Of a stretch of DNA of 64,000 nucleotides, positions 37,339-45,584 are shown in pieces. The stretch is from contig NZ_LWHJ01000011.1 in NCBI RefSeq assembly GCF_001652725.1, positions 558,001-622,000 of the forward strand, written 5' to 3'. The DNA is from Pedobacter psychrophilus. GTDB lineage: Bacteria; Bacteroidota; Bacteroidia; Sphingobacteriales; Sphingobacteriaceae. The translations under genes and the position numbers were made by a program. The notes beneath the pieces are model-generated. The model saw nothing but the letters and a program-made list of their open reading frames with translations, was not told where the DNA came from and ran no database searches. Within the stretch, counting starts at the first letter, position 1; the number at the start of each line of letters is the position of its first letter.

Positions 37339-38850
37339 ATGATGAGTAATTTAAAACTATTTAAAGCAGGTGTAATAGTTGCATTTGTATTTTTATCATT
37401 TGAGTCTTGTAAAAAGTTTGAAGTACTTAGTAATATAGACCCTGATATTGTTACTGCAGGAGAAAACCTAAAAGCTCAGACTGTTTGGGAGTTTATATCT
37501 AGTAGGAGCACCAATAGATCTATAGACACACTAAAATCATTAAATCTTTATGCAGCTGCTATTGAAAGGGTTGGATTAAAAGATTTGTTAAACGGTGAAG
37601 GAGATTTCACTGTTATTGCTCCACGCAATGAGGCCATGAAATCACTAGCATTAGAATTGGGTTATCCTACTATTGATGCAGTACCATCTGCCCTCTTAAA
37701 AAATTATTTTCTAGATAATATCATCTCTAAAAGAGTAAAATCTTTTGATTTAGAAATTAGTAAATTCCAAGTGGTCGAAACTTTAAATGGGGATAGCTTA
37801 TCATTTGTGAGGCAGCCATCTTCTACAGATCAATATGTGTTTAATTTGTACAATTCTCCAACTTTTTCAACAGCTTTAGTAAAAGTTCGCTCTCAAAATT
37901 TAGAATGCAAAAATGGTGTAGTACATGTTGTAGATGCTATCACTAGTTTTAGACCTAAATTTTTGCCTGCAGAGGCAGGAAAAGCTGCAGGTGATACAAT
38001 AATAGTAGCCAAAGATGCCTATTTGAACAATGGAAGTTCTGCATTAAAGGGCACCAATTATGGAAGTTTAGATTATATGTGGATTAAAAAAAATAATGAT
38101 GCTAATATAACACGTAGATCAATCACTCAATTTCCCGTTAAAGCAGCATCTTTTCCAGAGCCTATTTCTAGTGCAACCTTAGGATTGTTTGTTACGAGAA
38201 GCGATAATCCGGGTGGGACTGTATCTGTTTATAGAGATCAACAGGTAGATTGGGGTGAAAATACTGTAAATTGGGCAAATTCACCCGTTCCTGGTACAGC
38301 ACCTTTATCAAGTGCAGAAATTAGACCATTTGTTACAAAAGGATGGTTTTATTTTGATGTAAGTACTGCTTATAAAACTGCTTTAGCCAATGGAGACCAA
38401 TATATTAACTTAGGCATAAACACAGCCGTAAATGCATTGTTTCAGTTTGCAACAAAAGAAACTAGAGATAGTAATTTAATACTTGGCGGATACAAAGCAT
38501 TTTTAGTTTTAACCCCGCCTGCTTCTACATTATTAGTTAATCCCGTTAATACGGGTTTAAGTGTTGATTTAGTGAAAGGCTATAAAAAAATCACTATTTC
38601 TGAACTTAGCTTTGGCGGAACTACCAATAATAACATTACTTATACTATTACCTCTAAACCACAAAATGGATTTTTAGTTGTTAATGGTCTTGTTAGCCCT
38701 AGCTTTACACAAGCACAAATAGAAAAAGGTGCTGTTAAATATTTATATTCTGGAACTGCAGCAGGAACAGACAGTTTTACAGTAGTGGCTAAGGATTTTA
38801 AGAATGGAACATTCCCAACTCCACAAGTTGTTAATATTCAGATTCAATAA
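37339..38850 (+). CDS. surface lipoprotein with fasciclin, DNRLRE/CBM96-like and cadherin-like modules
   Basis: Lipoprotein of 503 residues with lipobox ESC near residue 23. It occupies the place where SusE/SusF-like surface glycan-binding proteins are usually found. Modules: a fasciclin domain (about 45-205; NGEGDFTVIAPRNEAMK and NGVVHVVDAIT), a DNRLRE/CBM96-like sandwich (about 220-390; AYLNNGSSALKGTNYG, WGENTVNWANSPVPG, GWFYFDVSTAYKTAL) and a C-terminal CSPG/cadherin-like repeat (about 420-503; YTITSKPQNGFLVVNG, GAVKYLYSG). It probably binds the target glycan at the surface; the fasciclin domain may add adhesion. The operon ends at the terminator at 38870. Confidence 0.85.
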   Translation: MMSNLKLFKAGVIVAFVFLSFESCKKFEVLSNIDPDIVTAGENLKAQTVWEFISSRSTNRSIDTLKSLNLYAAAIERVGLKDLLNGEGDFTVIAPRNEAMKSLALELGYPTIDAVPSALLKNYFLDNIISKRVKSFDLEISKFQVVETLNGDSLSFVRQPSSTDQYVFNLYNSPTFSTALVKVRSQNLECKNGVVHVVDAITSFRPKFLPAEAGKAAGDTIIVAKDAYLNNGSSALKGTNYGSLDYMWIKKNNDANITRRSITQFPVKAASFPEPISSATLGLFVTRSDNPGGTVSVYRDQQVDWGENTVNWANSPVPGTAPLSSAEIRPFVTKGWFYFDVSTAYKTALANGDQYINLGINTAVNALFQFATKETRDSNLILGGYKAFLVLTPPASTLLVNPVNTGLSVDLVKGYKKITISELSFGGTTNNNITYTITSKPQNGFLVVNGLVSPSFTQAQIEKGAVKYLYSGTAAGTDSFTVVAKDFKNGTFPTPQVVNIQIQ

Positions 38851-38869
38851 TTAGGTTACTATTTATTTT

Positions 38870-38903
38870 AAAGGGCTTTTGATATTATCAAAAGCCCTTT
38901 TTT
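38870..38903 (+). terminator. terminator of the SusCD operon
   Basis: Stem AAAGGGCTTTTGA / TCAAAAGCCCTTT (13 pairs) with loop TATTA and a following T run, 20 bases after the stop of the fasciclin lipoprotein gene. Confidence 0.9.
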
Positions 38904-39100
38904 GTTTTATAAACAATTAAGATTTAATAAGTTATTTTATGAAAAGATTTTAATTAATCTGTAATTAACCTAGCTACAATTCAAAATCAATCCATTTAAT
39001 TAATAATGATATTTAAATAGAAAGGTATGGTAACTGTTAAAGAGAAAAATTCTGTTCTATTGCTATATTTAAATCACAAAATATGTTTGTGTTAAACGTA

Positions 39101-39130
39101 AAAAAAGCCATTTCAACAAAGTAATGGCTT
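39101..39130 (-). terminator. terminator of the agarase-like gene on the minus strand
   Basis: Stem AAGCCATT / AATGGCTT with a 10-base loop and, read on the minus strand, a run of Ts. It lies about 20 bases past the stop at 39151. Confidence 0.75.
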
Positions 39131-39150
39131 CTGAAAATCAATTATTATAA

Positions 39151-41421
39151 CTATTGAATTAATAATTTTTCTCTTTTAAAACCTCCATTTCCACTAAACT
39201 CAACAACGTAAACTCCATTTGTAAGTCTAGAGTTTAAGTTTATTTTAAAGATATTTTTATTGCTATTTGTTAAAACATATTGCTGATAAACCATTCTTCC
39301 TGAAAAATCATATATAGTAATCTTACCGTTTTTCCCTTTAAAATCACTGATTTGAATGTTTAAATAATCGGATGCAGGATTTGGGAATATTTGCATTGCA
39401 AATTGTGAGGCTTTTTTTACACCATCATTTACTGCTGTAGTTACATCTAAAGTTTGCTCATTAAAAATCAGAAAACGTCTTAGCTCATAAATATCCTGGG
39501 CAATTTTAGTAAAGGATATTTTCATGGGTTGCCAAAACTCATTACTGGTATTTATTAAACCTTTGTTGTTTTTTGCCGGATCATCGTTTAATTTAAAATA
39601 TTGAAACCCTACATTCCATTTTCTTTTAAGCATTTCCATGGTATAATGCTCATAAAAATCTGCTCTATCTTGTTGGGTTTTTACGGTAAATCCAGCTCCA
39701 GAATCGTTTGGTAATCCAGAATCATCTGCCTGGGCGTAAAACTCTGTAACCATAAATGGTTTACCGGTATATTGTTCCCAAACATCATATCTTGCATCTA
39801 ATTGAGCTTTGCTCCAAACATTATAATTATTAACAGAAAGTACATCTACATATTTCCCAGCAGCTTCAAATTGGTATCGATTAGCTAAATCCTGATGTAA
39901 CCTGCTCCCAATAAACAAATGATTTGGATCTCTTGCTTTTATTGCATCACGACAAATTTTATAATAACGGTCTGCAACCTGGCCTGGCCACTCAGCTTGA
40001 TCTGCAGAATTTGTAGCCGTTAAAATACCACCATGTCTGCTTTTCATCCAAGCTACAACAGCTTGATAATTTGCATTTACATCCGCAACAGCTTGGCCAC
40101 CATAATTAGTAACATCTAACCATTTATCAACCAATTTACTATTAAAAGGATTTGCAATTGGCAATTCATTATCAGAGAAATAACCCAATAAATTCTTATC
40201 TACAATCCTGTCTGCTGTAATTTGACTGTTAACCTGATCTGTACAGTAAGTTACAAAATCTGCATCAAAAACCGGAGTTATGTTATTATCATACAACGTT
40301 TTTCGCAAAGCGGATGTTGTGCGAAAAGTATAACCTAGGTTTAATCTCACACAATAAGGCATACTCGTATAACTTTCATCAGAAAAATTACCGATCGTAT
40401 TTGCAAAGATATTTTTAATGAGATTGATAGGGTTTGCACCATTACTTTGAGGAACAATAGTATTAATACCTATTGAATAGAATTTATATCCAGCCGGATC
40501 AATAAGATACCAAACGTTTCTTGCGTCTTTATACGTGGCGAAATATCCATTCGTATTTCCAACAAAATCTGTAGAAGCGCCGCCATATTCATCCAATTTT
40601 TGAGTTCTGGTGACCCCATCTAAAATATTGGTTGCATAGGTTGTGGTATTATTAGAAAGTATAATGTTTTTTGTGCTGATTTTGTAACCTGTAAAAGCCG
40701 ATGGAGGAGTTGTTCCATCTGTTGCCACAAAAATATTGTCAATAGCAAAACTTGGTTGTTCTCCAGTAGTTCCGCTCACTAATTTTAGAGTCCAACGCAA
40801 TTGTAATATTGCTTGTCCATTACATTCTGCAGGTAGTAAGAAGCTGGATTTTATTAAGTCAACACCATTTGTTCCACTAGTTTGAACGGTATTTCCATTT
40901 TGAACACTATTTCCTAAACTTTTAAAGTCACCGCTAGATCCAACTCTGTATTGAATAATTAGTCCGTTAATGATATTATTTGTACTGGTACCAAAAGTAT
41001 TTCTAATGATCATCCCATCAAAAGATACCCTCAGCTTTTCTGCTGCAGTAACTTTACTGCTATTAAGAGCTAATGCAATTGCAAAAGTATTAGAGCTATT
41101 GCATGCTAGACCTATTTTGCCTTTAAAATCATAAATTCCTGCATTGGTTTCTGCGGCAGAGCCATTTGTAGTTAATTGCCTATTTGCTAAAGGGGCATCT
41201 AGTCTTCCATCTGTGGTTGGTGCATTTGTAGCAACTACCCAACCCTGTATCCCAACAGGATAATTTACTGTAGCACTACCATCAAAATCATTAAAATTTT
41301 GAGAATAAGGAAGAGTTTGCGGTAAAGGTTGTGTTTGTGCAATTGATCGAAAACTTATTGAACAAATTGAAATAGCTAATATAAACCAATGCTTTAAGTG
41401 TCTAGAGTAGAGTGTTTTCAT
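39151..41421 (-). CDS. agarase-like (GH50-related, clan GH-A) glycosidase, T9SS cargo, copy 1
   Basis: Secreted enzyme of 756 residues. Signal peptide (about 1-28), an N-terminal jelly-roll module (about 35-235; LPYSQNFNDFDG, PSFAIDNIFV), and a TIM-barrel catalytic domain (about 245-655) that starts YLIDPAGYKFYSIGINT. Likely acid/base is Glu419 in GYFSDNELP and likely nucleophile Glu560 in MVTEFYAQADDSGLP. The barrel resembles GH50 and agarase-annotated proteins, so an endo- or exo-beta-galactanase activity is likely but unproven. A type IX sorting tail ends in REKLLIQ. It has its own terminator and is a close paralogue of the next gene, with long identical stretches around the active site. 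Confidence 0.8.
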   Translation of the reverse strand: MKTLYSRHLKHWFILAISICSISFRSIAQTQPLPQTLPYSQNFNDFDGSATVNYPVGIQGWVVATNAPTTDGRLDAPLANRQLTTNGSAAETNAGIYDFKGKIGLACNSSNTFAIALALNSSKVTAAEKLRVSFDGMIIRNTFGTSTNNIINGLIIQYRVGSSGDFKSLGNSVQNGNTVQTSGTNGVDLIKSSFLLPAECNGQAILQLRWTLKLVSGTTGEQPSFAIDNIFVATDGTTPPSAFTGYKISTKNIILSNNTTTYATNILDGVTRTQKLDEYGGASTDFVGNTNGYFATYKDARNVWYLIDPAGYKFYSIGINTIVPQSNGANPINLIKNIFANTIGNFSDESYTSMPYCVRLNLGYTFRTTSALRKTLYDNNITPVFDADFVTYCTDQVNSQITADRIVDKNLLGYFSDNELPIANPFNSKLVDKWLDVTNYGGQAVADVNANYQAVVAWMKSRHGGILTATNSADQAEWPGQVADRYYKICRDAIKARDPNHLFIGSRLHQDLANRYQFEAAGKYVDVLSVNNYNVWSKAQLDARYDVWEQYTGKPFMVTEFYAQADDSGLPNDSGAGFTVKTQQDRADFYEHYTMEMLKRKWNVGFQYFKLNDDPAKNNKGLINTSNEFWQPMKISFTKIAQDIYELRRFLIFNEQTLDVTTAVNDGVKKASQFAMQIFPNPASDYLNIQISDFKGKNGKITIYDFSGRMVYQQYVLTNSNKNIFKINLNSRLTNGVYVVEFSGNGGFKREKLLIQ

Positions 41422-41574
41422 GATTTAAATAAATATTAATAATTGGTTCACAAAACATGAAATGAATCTATAGGTTAATCCATTTAATAACTGCAATATA
41501 AAATATAGCACAACTGTTAATACCTGTCATTTATCTCGTTATTATATGGTAAATGATGCACCTGATAAAATAAA

Positions 41575-41607
41575 AAGGGCTACTGTTTTTGTAAAACAAT
41601 AACCCTT
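41575..41607 (-). terminator. terminator of agarase-like copy 2
   Basis: On the minus strand a 15-pair stem (AAGGGTTATTGTTTT / AAAACAGTAGCCCTT, two G-T pairs) is followed by TTTTTATTTT. It lies 20 bases past the stop at 41627. Confidence 0.8.
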
Positions 41608-41626
41608 ACCAATTAACCAAATCAAA

Positions 41627-44182
41627 TTATAAAACAATTATCTTTTCTCTTTTTGTTAAACCTTCTCCAATGAATTCTAAAATGTATTCTCCTGCTTTGA
41701 GTTTTGATTTAATATTTAATTGATGAGAATTATTAGTTGCAGAAACATTAATTAATTCTTGATGAACCATTTTGCCTGTTAAATCATACATGGTAATTTT
41801 TGCTGATTTTCCTTCAAAATTATCAAACCGAATGTTGATGTCATCTTTAGAAGGATTTGGAAAAATAGTTAAAGACAATTCTTTATTCAATTTAAAGTTT
41901 ACAACTCTTATCCCTTGTTCTTTAAACTTACCGTCAAAATCATACTGAATTAATTTATAATAATTTGCGCCGGTTTCTGGAGTATTATCATAAGTTACAT
42001 AACTAGCGTTTTGCAAGCTATTTCCTTTACCTTTTACAGTATAAATAGTTTTAAAATTAACGCCATCGGTAGATCTTTCAATCTCAAACCTATCGTTATT
42101 TGTTTCTACTAAAGTTTCCCAGTCTAAACGTACCTTCTCACCATCAGCTTTAGCGGTAAAGCTTTTTAAGGTAATAGGCAAAGTTTGCTCATTAAAAATC
42201 AAAAATCTTCTTAATTCATAAATATCTTGAGCAATTTTAGTAAAGGAGATCTTCATAGGAGACCAAAATATTGGATCTTCACCAACTGGGTTTAATAAAC
42301 CTTTGTTAGCACTGCCACCAACGGCAGATGCATCGTCATCATTTAATTTAAAGTATTGAAAACCTACGTTCCATTTTCTCTTTAACATTTCCATGGTATA
42401 ATGCTCAAAAAAATCTGCTCTATCCTGTTGCGTTTTAACATTAAAACCAGCACCAACGCTATTTGTTAAGCCAGAATCATCTGCCATGGCATAAAATTCT
42501 GTAACCATAAACGGTTTGTCAGTATATTGTTCCCAAACATTATATCTGGCATCTAATTGAGATGTGGTCCAAACGTTGTAATTATTTACAGAAAGCACAT
42601 CAACATATCTACCAGCAGCTTCAAACTGATATCTATTGGATAGATCTTGATGTAACCTACTTCCTATGTACAAATGATTGGCATCTTTTGCTTTAATGGC
42701 ATCTCTACAAACTTTATAATATCTATCTGCTACAAAACCAGGAAATTCTGCTTGATCAGCTGTATTAGGTGTTCTTATAGTTCCTCCATTTCTTCCTTTT
42801 ATCCAGTTAACTGCTGCATTGTAGTTTGCATTTGTATTGGCAATAGACTGCCCACCGTAGTTGTTCACATCTAACCACTTATTAATTAATTTGCTGCTAA
42901 AAGGATTCGCTAGTGGAACTTCGTTATCAGAAAAATAACCAAGTAAGTTTTTATCAATAATCCTATCAGCAGTAATAAGCAAATTTGCTTGTGAAGTACA
43001 ATACGTTTCAAAATCTGCATCAAAAACTGGTAGAATACCAGCGTCATATAGTGTTGTATTTAGTGCAGAGCTCAAACGATAAGTATATCCAAAATTTAAC
43101 CTAACACAATAGGGCATGTTAGTAATAGATTCGTCAGAGAAATTGCCTAATGTATTTGAATATAAGCTTTTGATGGTTTCAACGGCATCAACTCCAGCTT
43201 GAGGAATTACGGTATTAATGCCTATTGAGTAAAATTTATATCCAGCTGGATCTACCAAATGCCATACATCTCTGCTGTCTTTATAAGTTCTGAAAAAGCC
43301 GGTTGTTACACTTATAAAATCTGTTGCCGCACCTCCATAACTGCTTAAAGCTTGAGTGCGGGTAACACCATTTAATGTATTTGTAGCATAAGTTGGAGTA
43401 TTACCGGATAAAGTAATGTTTTTTGTGCTTATTGTATAACCTGTAAAAGGAACAACAGGTGCAGTTACAGGAGTTTCTCCAAATACAGAAATATTATCAA
43501 CTGCAAAACTTGGGCGATTACCCGCACTTCCAGAGATGTTTCTATGGGTCCATCTTAGTTGTAGAACAGCTTGATTACTACATTCTATAGGCAATAGAAA
43601 GCTTGAATTTACAACATCAATTGCTGCTGTTCCCGTTGTTTGTTTGGTGGTACCATTTTTTGCACTGTTACCGACGTTGGTGAAAATACCTGTTTGCCCA
43701 ATTCTATATTGTAAAATTAATCCAGCTAATATATTTGCTAAAGCAGTATTATCATAAATGTTTCTGATAACAGAACCATCAAAATTTACCCTTACTCTGT
43801 CTTGGCCAGTAACAGATGTGGTATTTAAGGCAAGAGCAAATCCTATTGTAGTTCCATTATTACAGACTGTTCCAATTTTTCCATTAAAATCATAAACTCC
43901 AGTACTACTGCTTGCCGCACTACCGTTTGTAGTTAATGCCCTATCAGAAGCTGGTGAATTAAATCTTCCTGGTGTATTAGGGACAGATGCTGCTATTTGC
44001 CAACCCTGTATCCCTGCTGGGTAAACAACACTTGAGGAACCATCAAAACTATTAAAATTTTGATTATAAGGAAGCGACTGAGGTGCCGGTTGTGTTTGTG
44101 CTTTTAATTGATAGCCAGCTAAAGAAAATAAGGCAGCAGCCAACAATATTTTAATTCTTTTTTTTTTGTAAAATGTAGTCAT
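41627..44182 (-). CDS. agarase-like (GH50-related, clan GH-A) glycosidase, T9SS cargo, copy 2
   Basis: Paralogue of the gene at 39151, 851 residues. Signal peptide, jelly-roll module (about 35-235; LPYNQNFNSFDG; PSFAVDNISV), then the TIM barrel starting HLVDPAGYKFYSIGINT, with Glu421 in YFSDNEVP and Glu562 in MVTEFYAMADDSGL. Unlike copy 1 it has an extra fibronectin-like module (about 675-770; FTAKADGEKVRLDWETLVET) before the type IX sorting tail (about 775-851). The two look like a tandem duplication followed by divergence of the C-terminal region. Substrate probably a galactose-containing glycan, by family resemblance only. Confidence 0.8.
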   Translation of the reverse strand: MTTFYKKKRIKILLAAALFSLAGYQLKAQTQPAPQSLPYNQNFNSFDGSSSVVYPAGIQGWQIAASVPNTPGRFNSPASDRALTTNGSAASSSTGVYDFNGKIGTVCNNGTTIGFALALNTTSVTGQDRVRVNFDGSVIRNIYDNTALANILAGLILQYRIGQTGIFTNVGNSAKNGTTKQTTGTAAIDVVNSSFLLPIECSNQAVLQLRWTHRNISGSAGNRPSFAVDNISVFGETPVTAPVVPFTGYTISTKNITLSGNTPTYATNTLNGVTRTQALSSYGGAATDFISVTTGFFRTYKDSRDVWHLVDPAGYKFYSIGINTVIPQAGVDAVETIKSLYSNTLGNFSDESITNMPYCVRLNFGYTYRLSSALNTTLYDAGILPVFDADFETYCTSQANLLITADRIIDKNLLGYFSDNEVPLANPFSSKLINKWLDVNNYGGQSIANTNANYNAAVNWIKGRNGGTIRTPNTADQAEFPGFVADRYYKVCRDAIKAKDANHLYIGSRLHQDLSNRYQFEAAGRYVDVLSVNNYNVWTTSQLDARYNVWEQYTDKPFMVTEFYAMADDSGLTNSVGAGFNVKTQQDRADFFEHYTMEMLKRKWNVGFQYFKLNDDDASAVGGSANKGLLNPVGEDPIFWSPMKISFTKIAQDIYELRRFLIFNEQTLPITLKSFTAKADGEKVRLDWETLVETNNDRFEIERSTDGVNFKTIYTVKGKGNSLQNASYVTYDNTPETGANYYKLIQYDFDGKFKEQGIRVVNFKLNKELSLTIFPNPSKDDINIRFDNFEGKSAKITMYDLTGKMVHQELINVSATNNSHQLNIKSKLKAGEYILEFIGEGLTKREKIIVL

Positions 44183-44335
44183 TCGGTTTAAATAAATTGG
44201 TTAAAATTTTATCAATGTCTTATATAGATTTCCGAGAAAAGCCTTTATAAGAATATTACTAAATTAAATAGAACCATATTCTTAAAGACCAGTCATTTAT
44301 CACTTTGATGGGGGGAGGATGTTGCAATAAAACAA

Positions 44336-44364
44336 AAAAAGCCATCCAATTATGGATAGCCTTT
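44336..44364 (-). terminator. terminator of the uxuA operon
   Basis: On the minus strand a stem AAGGCTATCCA / TGGATGGCTTT (two G-T pairs) with a 4-base loop is followed by a T run. It lies 23 bases beyond the uxuA stop and closes the four-gene minus-strand operon. Confidence 0.8.
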
Positions 44365-44386
44365 ACTATTATTAAATTGACAATAA

Positions 44387-45580
44387 TTAATATCCTCTAA
44401 TTCCCATCTCCAATCCCCGCAACTCCGCCAAACCTTTTAATCTCCCAATTACTGAATAACCTGGGTAAGTATTTCTATGAATATCATCTAAAATCAAATG
44501 TCCGTGATCTGGGCGCATTGGGATGTTGACGATTCCCTTACCTGATGTTGCTCTTTTTTCTTGCTCAGTTATCACCGCTTTCATTATCGCATACATGCTG
44601 TTGCTTCCTTCTAAATGTGGAGCTTCATAAAAACTGCCATTTTCTTCACGTTGCACATTACGTAAATGCCAGAAATGTATTTTATGTCCTAATCTTTCAA
44701 TCATTGCTGGTAAATCATTTGCTGGGTTTGCGCCTAATGAACCAGTACAAAAAGTTATTCCGTTACAATCAGAATCTACTGCATCAACAATAAACTGCAA
44801 ATCCTCCTCATTACAAACAATACGTGGCAAACCTAAAATAGGGTAAGGTGGATCATCCGGATGGATACACATCTTAATTCCTTCTTCCTCTGCGGTTGGG
44901 ATAATTCCCTTTAAAAAGTAAGCTAAATTTTCCCGCAATTCTTTCTTACCAACATTTGCATATTTATCTAAATGCTCATAAAACTCAGGAATGGTAAAAA
45001 CTTCATCCGTACCCGGCAAACCTGTCATAATAGTTTCAGTTAATGTTTTAACTTCATCTTTAGATAAAGTGCTTAAATATATTTTGGCTTTGTTTTGTAC
45101 CTCTTCACTAAACTCGTTAAAAGCTTCTTTACGTTCTAAAATATATAAATCAAAAGCAGCTAAAGCAATTGCATCATAACGCAAAGCTTCTGCTTTATCT
45201 TTAAGTGTATATCTTAAATGGGTCCTTGTCCAATCTAAAACGGGCATAAAATTATAGCAAACTACTTTTATTCCAGCTTTAGCAAGATTTTTAAGCGTTG
45301 TTTTATAAATTTCTATATAATTATCTCGTTCTGAGGTACCGGTTTTTATACTTTCGTGGATATTAACACTTTCCACTATAGACCATTTTAATCCAGCGTT
45401 CTCGATCATTTCTTTTCGGTCTAAAATGTCTGCATCTGTCCAAACATCCCCGCAAGGGATTTGATGTAAAGCGGTAACAACTCCGGTTGCGCCAGTTTGT
45501 AAAATATCTGCTAGTGTTACTTCATCGGCAGGGCCAAACCATCTAAAAGTTTGTTCTAATTTTTGATGATACGTATCCAT
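44387..45580 (-). CDS. uxuA: D-mannonate dehydratase
   Basis: Cytoplasmic enzyme of 397 residues that dehydrates D-mannonate to 2-keto-3-deoxy-D-gluconate in glucuronate catabolism. Family blocks seen are TFRWFGPADEVTL at the N-terminus, GATGVVTALHQIPCGDVW, VVCYNFMPVLDWTRT, MCIHPDDPPYPILGLPRIV, FCTGSLGANPANDLP, HFWHLRNVQRE and MRPDHGHLILDD. These contain the His/Cys/Asp residues expected for metal binding. It is the last gene of an operon with two GH2 enzymes and a GH86-like enzyme (gap four bases), which indicates that these release D-glucuronate. The uxaC and uxuB partners are not in the window. Confidence 0.96.
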   Translation of the reverse strand: MDTYHQKLEQTFRWFGPADEVTLADILQTGATGVVTALHQIPCGDVWTDADILDRKEMIENAGLKWSIVESVNIHESIKTGTSERDNYIEIYKTTLKNLAKAGIKVVCYNFMPVLDWTRTHLRYTLKDKAEALRYDAIALAAFDLYILERKEAFNEFSEEVQNKAKIYLSTLSKDEVKTLTETIMTGLPGTDEVFTIPEFYEHLDKYANVGKKELRENLAYFLKGIIPTAEEEGIKMCIHPDDPPYPILGLPRIVCNEEDLQFIVDAVDSDCNGITFCTGSLGANPANDLPAMIERLGHKIHFWHLRNVQREENGSFYEAPHLEGSNSMYAIMKAVITEQEKRATSGKGIVNIPMRPDHGHLILDDIHRNTYPGYSVIGRLKGLAELRGLEMGIRGY

Positions 45581-45584
45581 ATTA

